A DNA stretch of 24,433 bases, from contig JAUXFG010000047.1 in NCBI GenBank assembly GCA_030620115.1, forward strand, positions 1-24,433, written 5' to 3'. This document shows positions 8,974 to 16,390 of this stretch, piece by piece. The notes under the pieces were generated by a model that saw only the letters and a program-made list of their open reading frames with translations, did no database searches and was not told the origin of the DNA. Numbering within the stretch: the first letter of the stretch is position 1; each line of letters opens with the position of its first letter. The position numbers were made by a program, and so were the translations under genes. Source of the DNA: Candidatus Fermentibacterota bacterium. GTDB taxonomy: Bacteria > JAFGKV01.

Positions 8974-9765
8974 ATGACCGGCAAGGCGCTCCCCTCCACG
9001 GATGTGTGGCGGATTATTCTTCATGGCGATCAAGAGCCCCACTTCAATATGGCCTTGGACCAGGCGCTGCTGGATTCAGTGGTGGCGGGCCGCGCTCCCC
9101 CCACATTACGCTTCTATGGCTGGACAAAGGCGGCGATCACCGTAGGCTATCATCAGAATCCTGAGAAGGTTCTCAATATGGAGGCGGTGCGCGCCGCAGG
9201 CATCGAGGTGCTGAAGAGACCCACTGGCGGACGGGCGGTGCTCCACGGAGATGATCTCACCTACTCCATCACACTGCCGCGGGCGGATCTCTTGGCGAGC
9301 AGCGTGATCGTTTCGTATCGATCCCTGAGCGAAGCCTTGGCAGCAGGGTTGGCCCAGGCCGGAGTACACGTTACCTTGGCACGTGGAAAGGGAATTCATA
9401 TGGGCCCGGGGCCCCAGCCGTGCTTCACGAGTACCGCTCGCTACGAATTGACCTCGAATGGCAGGAAACTGGTGGGAAGTGCACAAAGAAGGATGCGTGG
9501 AGGGCTCCTTCAGCAGGGCAGTATCCCGCTCAGAGATGGAGGCGTCAGGCTCCGGGGCCTTCTGCCGGATGGTCTCGATCTTGGAGGATTAGAAAACCGC
9601 TGGACCACGGTGGAAGAGATTACCGGGCGTGCGGTGGAATGCATGTCGCTGGCTAGCGCCGTAGCGGAGGGTTTCTGTCGCCAGTGGGGAGCGCGGATGG
9701 TGACACATCCGCCCCATGACGACGAACTCCGCGACGCACAAAGGATTGTTTATGGAGGAGAATGA
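8974..9765 (+). CDS. Lipoate-protein ligase / octanoyltransferase family protein
   Basis: This 263-aa protein belongs to the LplA/LipM/LipB fold family that attaches lipoyl or octanoyl groups to carrier proteins. Motifs are HFNMALDQALLD at the N-terminus, RFYGWTKAAITVGYHQNP, the lipoate-binding signature KRPTGGRAVLHGDDLTYS, and CFTSTARYEL followed by GRKLVGSAQRR, with the conserved lysine that contacts the lipoyl-AMP or acyl intermediate. The length fits a single-domain ligase or octanoyltransferase rather than long E. coli-type LplA (about 337 aa), so LplA versus LipM activity cannot be decided by eye. The neighbouring gcvH makes GcvH the obvious substrate. The start at 8974 has a poor ribosome binding site. 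The 3' end overlaps the next gene by 14 nt. Confidence 0.9.
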   Translation: MTGKALPSTDVWRIILHGDQEPHFNMALDQALLDSVVAGRAPPTLRFYGWTKAAITVGYHQNPEKVLNMEAVRAAGIEVLKRPTGGRAVLHGDDLTYSITLPRADLLASSVIVSYRSLSEALAAGLAQAGVHVTLARGKGIHMGPGPQPCFTSTARYELTSNGRKLVGSAQRRMRGGLLQQGSIPLRDGGVRLRGLLPDGLDLGGLENRWTTVEEITGRAVECMSLASAVAEGFCRQWGARMVTHPPHDDELRDAQRIVYGGE

Positions 9766-10171
9766 CTCAGGAAAACCCTCACCACTCCTTGGAAAGCTGG
9801 CAAAGGAAGTGGTTGATCGAAGCCTTACCGCACCTGCGGTGATGTTTCTGGAGTCAACGAAACCCTTGAGTTTTCTCGGCAGCCAGGTTATGGTATTCTT
9901 CGCGCCTTTCGTGAAAGCCTTCTGGACTGGCGCCAGCTATGATCAATTGGCGGAACTTCTCGAGGATAGGGAGAACGTCGAGAGACTATTGCAGGAAATA
10001 GAACGGCTTGAGGCCGAGCAGAACGCTCAGCGCAAAGCGGAGAAGGCGAAGCGCAAGGCGGAGAAAGCGCGGCGCAAGGCGGAGAAAGCGCGGCGCAAGG
10101 CGGACGAGATGGCACTCGGCATCGCTCAGAAGAAGGAGAGGCGCTTATGGCCACTGAAACGAAAGAAATAA
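9752..10171 (+). CDS. Small Lys/Arg/Ala-rich heptad-repeat protein, function unknown
   Basis: This is a 139-aa protein from ATG 9752, which overlaps the end of the ligase gene. An in-frame codon at 9716 would lie deeper in that gene. The first 70 residues look folded, with a hydrophobic stretch around LSFLGSQVMVFFAPFVKAF that could be a membrane-associated helix. They are followed by an acidic helix ending ENVERLLQEIERLEAEQ and then a strongly basic helix of RKAEKAR-type heptads. The tail ends RRLWPLKRKK. The 3' end overlaps the start of the GlmL-like gene by 25 nt, so the two are probably translationally coupled. I know of no assigned function. An adaptor, or a membrane anchor for the neighbouring ATPase, is a guess from gene order only. 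Confidence 0.75.
   Translation: MEENDSGKPSPLLGKLAKEVVDRSLTAPAVMFLESTKPLSFLGSQVMVFFAPFVKAFWTGASYDQLAELLEDRENVERLLQEIERLEAEQNAQRKAEKAKRKAEKARRKAEKARRKADEMALGIAQKKERRLWPLKRKK
10031..10105 (+). repeat. In-frame 21-bp tandem repeats encoding a basic heptad
   Basis: Three 21-bp units start at 10031, 10052 and 10073; the second and third are identical (beginning CGCAAGGCGGAGAAAGCG) and the first differs at a few positions. A partial fourth unit begins at 10094. Each encodes RKAEKAR or a variant. Unit length is a multiple of three, so copy-number changes would preserve the frame and simply lengthen the basic helix. Confidence 0.85.
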
Positions 10172-11985
10172 GGCCCGAAGAGCTGCAGAATATTCTGGCC
10201 ACCGACTGCGGGAGCACCACCACGAAGGCCATCCTCATTGAGAAGGAAGGGGATGAGTACCGGCTGAAGGTTCGTGGTGAGGCGCCAACCACGGTCGAAG
10301 CTCCTGCAGAAGATGTGACCAGGGGGGTGCTCAACGCGGTGGGCGAGGTCGAAGAGCTCACCCATCGAACCATGCTGAAGGGAGATGGAATCCTCAAGCC
10401 CAAACAAAATGGCGATGGGGTGGATATCTACATGTCCACATCCAGCGCCGGTGGCGGCCTCCAAATGATGGTGGCGGGCGTGGTCAAAAGCATGACGGGA
10501 GAGAGCGCGCAACGCGCGGCACTGGGCGCCGGCGCCATCGTCATGGACATACTTGCTTCCAACGACGGGCGACTCCCCCATCAACAGATCGAACGTATCC
10601 GGCATCTTCGGCCGGATATGATCCTCCTCTCCGGCGGTATCGATGGCGGTACCACTACCCATGTGGCTGAATTGGCGGAGATCATAGCCGCCGCCGATCC
10701 GAAACCACGGCTGGGGCAGGGCTACAAGCTTCCGGTTATCTATGCCGGGAATAAAGAGGCCGCCGAAATGATTACGCAGATCCTTGGCGACAAGGTGGAG
10801 CTTTTTGTCGTCGATAACATCCGCCCTGTCCTGGAGAGAGAAAACCTTGGCCCGGCAAGAGAGAAGATCCATGAGCTTTTCATGGAACATGTCATGCAGC
10901 AGGCCCCGGGTTACGCCAAGCTCATGAGCTGGACCGATGTGCCCATCATGCCGACTCCGGGGGCGGTGGGGCTCACTATTCAGACCATCGCCGAACAACA
11001 GGGTATCGACGTGGTCGGTGTCGACATCGGAGGCGCCACAACCGACGTATTCAGCGTGTTCTCCGGCATCTTCAATAGAACGGTCAGCGCCAATCTCGGC
11101 ATGAGCTACTCGGTCTCCAACGTCATGGCGGAAGCCGGATTGGACAATGTGATGCGCTGGGTCCCGGTCGACATGGATGAGCTCGACCTTCGAAATCGTA
11201 TCAAGAACAAGATGATCCGGCCCACCACGATACCACAGATGATGGACGAGTTGATCATCGAACAAGCAATGGCCAGGGAAGCGCTCCGTCTTGCATTCGT
11301 GCAGCATAAGGCCTTCGCGGTGGGACTCAAGGGTATCCAACAGGAACGGACCATCTCGGATACCTTCGACCAGAAAGGCACCGGAGAGACATTGGTCGAC
11401 ATGATGAGCTTGAAACTCCTTGTTGGCTCCGGCGGTGTGCTCTCCCACGCCCCCAGGCGGAATCAGGCGGCCATGCTGCTGGTCGACTCCTTTCTCCCTG
11501 AGGGCTTCACGCATCTTGCGGTGGACTCAATCTTCATGATGCCCCAGCTTGGTGTGCTCTCCACGGTACACCCTAGTGCAGCAGCCGAGGTGTTCGAACG
11601 AGACTGTCTCATCCACCTCGGTACCTGCATCGCCCCGGTAGGCACCATAAAGCCAGGCAAAACCATGCTCACGTTGGACATTGAGTTGCCCACCGGCAGT
11701 CAACACCTCGAGATGAAACTCGGTGAGCTCAAGCTGCTCCCCCTTGGCGTCGGGGAACAAGCCAAGGTCACGGCCCGCCCCGCTCGCGGGCTGGATCTCG
11801 GGGCCGGAAAGGGGCAGGAGATGGAGGAAGTAGTGCAGGGCGGTGTTGTTGGCGTCGTCATAGACACCCGAGGTCGTAACCCCTTCGTCCTCCCGGTGGA
11901 AGCCAAAGAGCGGGTGCCGAAGCTTCTCGAGTGGATCGAAGCCCTGGATGCCTACCCGATGTCGGCTTTTTCCGCGATCAAATGA
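10147..11985 (+). CDS. GlmL/MutL-type ASKHA ATPase (glutamate mutase accessory family)
   Basis: This 612-aa protein has the sugar kinase/HSP70/actin ATPase signature of the GlmL/MutL family (the glutamate-mutase accessory protein, unrelated to mismatch-repair MutL). Phosphate-1 is ATDCGSTTTKAIL near the N-terminus, and phosphate-2 is VVGVDIGGATTDVFSV around residue 300. Between them are ASSAGGGLQMMVAGVV and DMILLSGGIDGG. GlmL of clostridial glutamate mutase is about 460 aa; this form has roughly 130 additional C-terminal residues containing ARGLDLGAGKG and GGVVGVVIDTRGRNPFVLP. Family members accompany B12-dependent mutases and are thought to act as reactivating chaperones, but no mutase subunit lies in this window. 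ATG 10147 follows AAGGAG and overlaps the preceding gene. The next gene begins 53 nt downstream, suggesting one operon. Confidence 0.85.
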   Translation: MATETKEIRPEELQNILATDCGSTTTKAILIEKEGDEYRLKVRGEAPTTVEAPAEDVTRGVLNAVGEVEELTHRTMLKGDGILKPKQNGDGVDIYMSTSSAGGGLQMMVAGVVKSMTGESAQRAALGAGAIVMDILASNDGRLPHQQIERIRHLRPDMILLSGGIDGGTTTHVAELAEIIAAADPKPRLGQGYKLPVIYAGNKEAAEMITQILGDKVELFVVDNIRPVLERENLGPAREKIHELFMEHVMQQAPGYAKLMSWTDVPIMPTPGAVGLTIQTIAEQQGIDVVGVDIGGATTDVFSVFSGIFNRTVSANLGMSYSVSNVMAEAGLDNVMRWVPVDMDELDLRNRIKNKMIRPTTIPQMMDELIIEQAMAREALRLAFVQHKAFAVGLKGIQQERTISDTFDQKGTGETLVDMMSLKLLVGSGGVLSHAPRRNQAAMLLVDSFLPEGFTHLAVDSIFMMPQLGVLSTVHPSAAAEVFERDCLIHLGTCIAPVGTIKPGKTMLTLDIELPTGSQHLEMKLGELKLLPLGVGEQAKVTARPARGLDLGAGKGQEMEEVVQGGVVGVVIDTRGRNPFVLPVEAKERVPKLLEWIEALDAYPMSAFSAIK

Positions 11986-12038
11986 CGAGTCGAACCATGC
12001 ATCTAATGACGGAAACGAGCAGTATAAGGAGGTAAGCT

Positions 12039-13166
12039 GTGGCGCATGCATATACCCCCGGCCTCCGTGTGGCCGATCTCACGACAGTGCAAAAAGAACG
12101 CCGCCTCCCCCTCCCCGGGGATGTCTTGGTTTCCGTGGGGGATGTGGTGGAAGCAACGCAGGTGGTGGCAAAAACAGAGCTGCCTGGTAATGTAGAGAGT
12201 GTGAACGTTGCCAATCGGCTCGGCGTTCCCCCTGAAGACGTGCCTCATGCCATGCTGAAGAAGGAGGGTGATTCCGTTGAAAAGGGCGAGATCATCGCCC
12301 AGAGCAAGAGCTTCTTCGGCCTCTTCAAATCCTCATGCATGGCAACCGTCAAAGGAACCATCGAGAACATATCTTCCGTCACGGGGCAGGTTCTGCTTCG
12401 TGAGCCCCCGCTCCCCGTGCAGGTGGCGGCATACGTCGATGGCGTCGTTACCGAGGTCATGCCCCGAGAGGGCGTGGTAGTGGAGACGCCCGCATCCTTC
12501 ATTCAGGGAATATTCGGGATTGGTGGCGAAGTGAACGACCAATTGACCATGGTGAGCTCAAGCCCCGACCAGATCCTCGACGCCGGCGATTTGAATGAGT
12601 CTCATCAAGGCAAAATCGTGGTGGGCGGTTCCTTGGTCACCGCCCAGGCCATCAAGAGAGCGGTTCAATTGGGCGTTACGGGCATTATTTCCGGCGGACT
12701 GAACGACAAGGATTTGAAGGAATTCCTCGGATACGATCTTGGCGTTGCCATAACCGGGAATGAAGACAAGGGCATTACCGTGGTCGTCACGGAAGGCTTT
12801 GGCGAAATAGGCATGGCGGGTGGGACATTCGAACTTCTGAAGCGTTGCGAGGGCAAACAATGCTCCATGAACGGAGCGACGCAAATCAGGGCAGGCGTCA
12901 TCAGGCCCGAAGTGGTGATACCACGGAAGGACCGTGCCGTTGCCGCTGAGGGAGGCGACTCCACCGAGATGGGCAATATGGCAATAGGGAGCCCGGTGCG
13001 CGCCATCCGCCAACCTTACTTCGGCAAGATCGGCACAGTATCGGCCCTCCCTCCCGAGCTCCGGAAAGTCGAATCAGAGACCCTGGTACGAGTCCTGGAG
13101 ATTACCTTTGAGGATGATTCCAAGGCAATAATTCCACGGGCAAACGTGGAACTGATTGAACACTAG
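12039..13166 (+). CDS. Barrel-sandwich / KOW-domain protein of unknown function
   Basis: This 375-aa protein starts at GTG 12039, supported by AAGGAGG at 12026-12032. Residues about 20-160 show repeated short motifs such as GDVLVSVGDVVEATQVVAKTE and KEGDSVEKGEIIAQS, typical of barrel-sandwich-hybrid (lipoyl/RnfC-like) domains, but with no MKM biotinylation motif and no evident lipoylation lysine. The middle contains VVGGSLVTAQAIKRA, GIISGGLNDKDLKEFLGYDLG and a Cys pair in CEGKQCSMNGA. The C-terminal 60 residues (GSPVRAIRQPYFGKIGTV...) look like a KOW/SH3-like fold. I do not know a function. Its tight placement behind the GlmL-like gene suggests a functional partnership. The domain assignments are inference by pattern. 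Confidence 0.8.
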   Translation: MAHAYTPGLRVADLTTVQKERRLPLPGDVLVSVGDVVEATQVVAKTELPGNVESVNVANRLGVPPEDVPHAMLKKEGDSVEKGEIIAQSKSFFGLFKSSCMATVKGTIENISSVTGQVLLREPPLPVQVAAYVDGVVTEVMPREGVVVETPASFIQGIFGIGGEVNDQLTMVSSSPDQILDAGDLNESHQGKIVVGGSLVTAQAIKRAVQLGVTGIISGGLNDKDLKEFLGYDLGVAITGNEDKGITVVVTEGFGEIGMAGGTFELLKRCEGKQCSMNGATQIRAGVIRPEVVIPRKDRAVAAEGGDSTEMGNMAIGSPVRAIRQPYFGKIGTVSALPPELRKVESETLVRVLEITFEDDSKAIIPRANVELIEH

Positions 13167-13169
13167 GCA

Positions 13170-13190
13170 GGGCAGGCTTGCAGCCTGCCC
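13170..13190. repeat. Perfect 9-bp hairpin between KOW gene and histidine kinase
   Basis: GGGCAGGCT (13170-13178) pairs with AGCCTGCCC (13182-13190) around a 3-nt loop, starting three bases after the stop at 13166. There is no T-tract. It could be a weak terminator or processing site separating the GlmL/KOW operon from the kinase gene, or a dispersed palindromic element. Confidence 0.6.
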
Positions 13191-13211
13191 GGATTGCCAC
13201 GAGGTGTAGAA

Positions 13212-14486
13212 GTGAGCCCGTTCATGATCGGCAGTATCGTGACGGGCTTCATGATTGGTTTTATCCTGGCGGCGATCCTGGTGAGGGTGTCGTGGGGGCG
13301 CAGACGTCTCACGCAGACCTCCAAGATCGGGGGTTCCGTCGAAGCCTGGGCGACGCTGCTTCACCAGACTCTCGGAGAGATGAAGAACCAGCAGGTCGCG
13401 GCCGATTCTCAGCGAAGACAGGCAGAGGACCGGGCATCGCAAGCCGAACTGCTCTATCGGGTCATCATAGAAAGCGTGCCCAGCGGCATCGCCACGTTTG
13501 ATGGGTATGGTTCACTGGTCACTGCCAATCCCGTGGCCCAACATCTTCTTGATCTCGAAGGAACCCGGCTTCCACCTGAATTGACATCACTTCTGGAGAA
13601 AGCCCTTCACGGGGAGGAACCTCCCTATGTGGAAATGGAATTCGGGGCACAGGAACACTCGGTGCCCGTGGGTGTGCAGGTAAGGCCTTTGAAGGGTGCC
13701 TTCACCGCATCAGGCGCCGCCGGAGTCGTAGTTGTCCTGGTCGAACTCACCGAACTCCGGAGATTGCAAACTAGGGCCAGACTCATGGAGGAATTGGCCG
13801 ATCTGGGCCAACTTGCCGCAGGGATCGCCCACGAGTTCAGGAATGCCACCGGCGTCCTCCGAAGCTCCGCTGAATACCTCCGGACCAAGGTCGACAATGA
13901 AGCTTCCGAGGCGGTGGAGGATCTTCTGCGAGAGACAGAGCGACTCTCCCGCGTGACCACGGATCTTCTTGATTTTGCGCGGCCATGGGAAAGCAATCTC
14001 GAACCTGTCGAGATGGATGAACTCGTACAGGAAGTGGTCGACCAGTTGCGGGAGCTGTACGTGGACTCTCGGATCACCACGGAGCTTCGCTGCCACGGCA
14101 TGACCGTGTACGGGCGAAGTTCGGTCCTCTCCAGGGTTGTCGACAATCTCGTCCGTAATGCGCTGGAGGCAAGCGATGCCCCCGCTACTGCCATACTACG
14201 GTCCAAGGTTCTGACGAGGGAAACGGGGCGTTGGTTCAAACTCCAGGTCTTGGATCACGGGAAAGGGATTGAGTCAAGGCATCCAGAGGAACTTTTTCAA
14301 CCTTTCAGGACTACGAAACCCGATGGAACAGGCATGGGACTCACTCTTGCACGAAAAATCGCCCGTCTCCATGGAGGGGATGTTTCTTTACGGAATCGAG
14401 AAGGCGGAGGGGCAATCGCCGAACTCGACTTGCCCCTTGATCGCGAACAGGAATCGTTCGCCATGTCTGGGCGAACCCCAAGGTGA
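13212..14486 (+). CDS. PAS-domain sensor histidine kinase (NtrB/PilS-like)
   Basis: This is a membrane-anchored sensor kinase, 424 aa from GTG 13212, which follows GAGGTG (13201-13206). An in-frame TTG at 13194 lies against the hairpin and lacks a ribosome binding site. One transmembrane helix (about residues 5-27) is followed by a coiled linker, a PAS domain (about 85-180; IIESVPSGIATFDG) and a HisKA domain with H207 in AGIAHEFRNATGVL. The usual Pro after HExRN is replaced by Ala. The ATPase domain shows DNLVRNALEAS (N box), LDHGKGIE (G1) and GTGMGLTLARKIARLHGG (G2). It ends just where the oppositely oriented pilin coding region meets it, with the NtrC-type regulator beyond, so the two are the probable pair. 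True PilS has more membrane helices. Confidence 0.92.
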   Translation: MSPFMIGSIVTGFMIGFILAAILVRVSWGRRRLTQTSKIGGSVEAWATLLHQTLGEMKNQQVAADSQRRQAEDRASQAELLYRVIIESVPSGIATFDGYGSLVTANPVAQHLLDLEGTRLPPELTSLLEKALHGEEPPYVEMEFGAQEHSVPVGVQVRPLKGAFTASGAAGVVVVLVELTELRRLQTRARLMEELADLGQLAAGIAHEFRNATGVLRSSAEYLRTKVDNEASEAVEDLLRETERLSRVTTDLLDFARPWESNLEPVEMDELVQEVVDQLRELYVDSRITTELRCHGMTVYGRSSVLSRVVDNLVRNALEASDAPATAILRSKVLTRETGRWFKLQVLDHGKGIESRHPEELFQPFRTTKPDGTGMGLTLARKIARLHGGDVSLRNREGGGAIAELDLPLDREQESFAMSGRTPR

Positions 14487-14812
14487 CAATGAGCATCCAC
14501 ATTCGTAATGGCGTACCCATCGAATTCGTACTCCGTGCCGAATGGACACTGAGGAGTTTGGCTCAGATAATCCGGAATCAGACTCTGGATACTAGGGGCC
14601 GGTGATAAATGGTCAGCAAAGTAGACGCCTGCTGCCGAGTTCGTCATGGCCATATTGCCAAGGCAGAATGCCTGGTGCGCGGTATCCATAACCTCCAGGT
14701 AATACGGCAACAGAAGAGCGGCAAGGATAAGAAGGATTGCCATGACGAGTACGAGTTCTACCAGCGTCATACCACGAGGGCGCCATGTCCTCTGCTGAGC
14801 ACCGCGGTACAT
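14297..14812 (-). CDS. Type IV pilin-like / pseudopilin protein
   Basis: The minus-strand ATG at 14812 has AAGGAG 7 nt upstream. The N-terminus is a class III prepilin signal: a basic leader ending RPRG, cleavage G14|M15, then TLVEL with the conserved Glu at +5 and a hydrophobic helix (VLVMAILLILAALLLPYY). The globular part has Cys at 50, 89 and 109. The last two bracket a CPFGTEYEFDGY...C loop typical of small pseudopilins, which usually end a few residues later. Here the frame stays open for about 60 more residues, antisense to the kinase gene, so the real or ancestral C-terminus is probably near residue 112 (about 14477). The product would be processed by a prepilin peptidase not in this window. 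Confidence 0.75.
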   Translation of the reverse strand: MYRGAQQRTWRPRGMTLVELVLVMAILLILAALLLPYYLEVMDTAHQAFCLGNMAMTNSAAGVYFADHLSPAPSIQSLIPDYLSQTPQCPFGTEYEFDGYAITNVDAHCHLGVRPDMANDSCSRSRGKSSSAIAPPPSRFRKETSPPWRRAIFRARVSPMPVPSGFVVLKG

Positions 14813-14893
14813 GAGGCCGCTCCTTCGCGCACCACTCGTGTTTCACAAACGCGGAAATCATGGATGAGAGACTCCGGCTTGATACACCTGCGC

Positions 14894-14908
14894 GCTGATA
14901 TTATGCCA
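14894..14908 (-). promoter_or_regulatory. Candidate sigma-54 promoter for the pilin gene
   Basis: On the minus strand the sequence reads TGGCATAATATCAGC. It has the invariant GG and GC dinucleotides at exactly the -24/-12 spacing and a perfect TGGCA -24 box; the -12 box (CAGC) is weaker than TTGC. Transcription would start near 14882, about 70 nt before the pilin ATG. An inverted repeat ATCA-N5-TGAT at 14921-14933 lies upstream and could be part of an activator site. The adjacent GAFTGA-type regulator makes the site more plausible. Confidence 0.55.
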
Positions 14909-14962
14909 GACACAACAAGGATCATTCGGTGATAAATCGAACACCTCGCAAGGTAGGATATC

Positions 14963-16360
14963 ATGCGGACATTGGCTAATACGAACGACATGGTCCTTCT
15001 GGTGGAAGACCGTGAGACCATGCGTCGCTCCTTGAGAAGGCTCCTTGCCGAGGCGGGATATACAATCGAGGAAGCAGCTGACATCTCATCCGCAAAGGCC
15101 AAACTCTCCTCTCATACACCGGATATAATCCTCAGTGATTTACGCCTCCCGGATGGAGAGGGTACCGATCTCATTCCCGAGGCCCTGCAGCAGCCGAAGC
15201 CACCACCGGTGATTCTCATCACGGCATATGGATCAGTCGAAACTGCGGTTCAAGCCATGAAATCAGGGGCTTATGATTTCCTCACCAAACCAGTGGATTC
15301 CCAACATCTCCTCCTTCTGGTGAAAAGAGCCATTGAGGAAACCAGGATCAAACGGCAGTACGAGCTGCTAGCCAGGGAACACGAGTCTGGTGCGCCCATC
15401 CTGATCGGCGAGAACACGCAGTTCCGAGCGGTGATGAAAAGGGCATCCACTGCGGCCCCCACCGATACCACGGTCCTCATTCTGGGCGAGAGTGGGACCG
15501 GGAAAGAACTTCTGGCACGCATAATCCATCAGCAAAGCCCCAGAAGGGATGCAAGTTTCATCCCCGTGAACTGTGCGGCCATTTCCGCTTCTCTGGCAGA
15601 GAGTGTCCTCTTCGGACATGAACGCGGCGCGTTCACAGGCGCCACGACCCAACACCGGGGGTGGTTCGAGCTTGCACATGGGGGGACTCTTCTCTTGGAC
15701 GAGATCGGAGACCTCGAACTTCCCCTTCAAGGCAAGCTTCTCCGAGTACTGGAGGATGGCGAATTACAGCGTGTAGGGGGATCGCGATGGATCAAGGTCG
15801 ATGTGCGAATCATTGCCGCCAGCAACAGGGCTCTACTGGATGAGGTGGATGCAGGCAGATTCAGACGTGATCTCTACTATCGCTTGGCGGTGTTTCCTCT
15901 CACCATTCCACCCCTGAGGGATCGTTTGGATGACGTGCCTCTTCTGGCTGAGTACTTCCGAAGCATTCACTCCGGGAGATTCGGCAAGCACGACCTTTCA
16001 TTCCCCGATGGCGTATTGGATGAGCTGAAGAACTACCGTTGGCCGGGAAACGTTCGCGAGCTGAGCAACATCGTCGAGCGAGCGGTGATCCTCGCCAAGA
16101 CCGGCAAGATGAACCGTGATCTTTTTCCTGTCATTCCCGTGATGCAGCCCATGCCCCGGCAGACAATATCGGAAGTCCCAAGTAATCTCAAAGGCTACGT
16201 GGCCGACGCCGTGGAACGAATCGAGCGAGATGCCATTGTAAGGGCATTGGAGCAGACTTCCGGGAATCGATCACATGCCGCCCGAATGTTGGGGATCACG
16301 TACCGAACGCTTCTGAACAAGTTGAAAGCCTTCGGCATGGACGTTGATAATATGCCTTGA
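14963..16360 (+). CDS. Sigma-54-dependent response regulator (NtrC/PilR family)
   Basis: This is a 465-aa activator with three domains. The receiver (about 10-125) has acidic residues E15/D16, phospho-acceptor D59 in ILSDLRLPDG, and the conserved Lys in DFLTKPVD. The AAA+ domain (about 145-380) has Walker A GESGTGKE (175-182), the sigma-54-contacting GAFTGA loop (222-227), Walker B GTLLLDEIGD (241-250) and the RWPGNVRELSN motif. The C-terminal Fis-type helix-turn-helix is around GNRSHAARMLGITYRTLLNKLK. Phosphorylation by the neighbouring kinase would trigger oligomerisation and open complexes at sigma-54 promoters, such as the candidate before the pilin gene. The start at 14963 has only a weak upstream purine stretch. 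Confidence 0.95.
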   Translation: MRTLANTNDMVLLVEDRETMRRSLRRLLAEAGYTIEEAADISSAKAKLSSHTPDIILSDLRLPDGEGTDLIPEALQQPKPPPVILITAYGSVETAVQAMKSGAYDFLTKPVDSQHLLLLVKRAIEETRIKRQYELLAREHESGAPILIGENTQFRAVMKRASTAAPTDTTVLILGESGTGKELLARIIHQQSPRRDASFIPVNCAAISASLAESVLFGHERGAFTGATTQHRGWFELAHGGTLLLDEIGDLELPLQGKLLRVLEDGELQRVGGSRWIKVDVRIIAASNRALLDEVDAGRFRRDLYYRLAVFPLTIPPLRDRLDDVPLLAEYFRSIHSGRFGKHDLSFPDGVLDELKNYRWPGNVRELSNIVERAVILAKTGKMNRDLFPVIPVMQPMPRQTISEVPSNLKGYVADAVERIERDAIVRALEQTSGNRSHAARMLGITYRTLLNKLKAFGMDVDNMP

Positions 16361-16390
16361 GAACCCTCGACAGAAGGATGGACTACGCAT

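Noticed and set aside
10126-11514. Long minus-strand frame (462 codons) opposite the GlmL-like gene
   Set aside because: It is His/Asp-rich antisense shadow of a strongly conserved ATPase; the frame is open because of codon bias.
10147-11985. DNA mismatch repair MutL
   Set aside because: The name clash is misleading: there is no GHKL ATPase motif, while ASKHA phosphate motifs of the GlmL family are clear.
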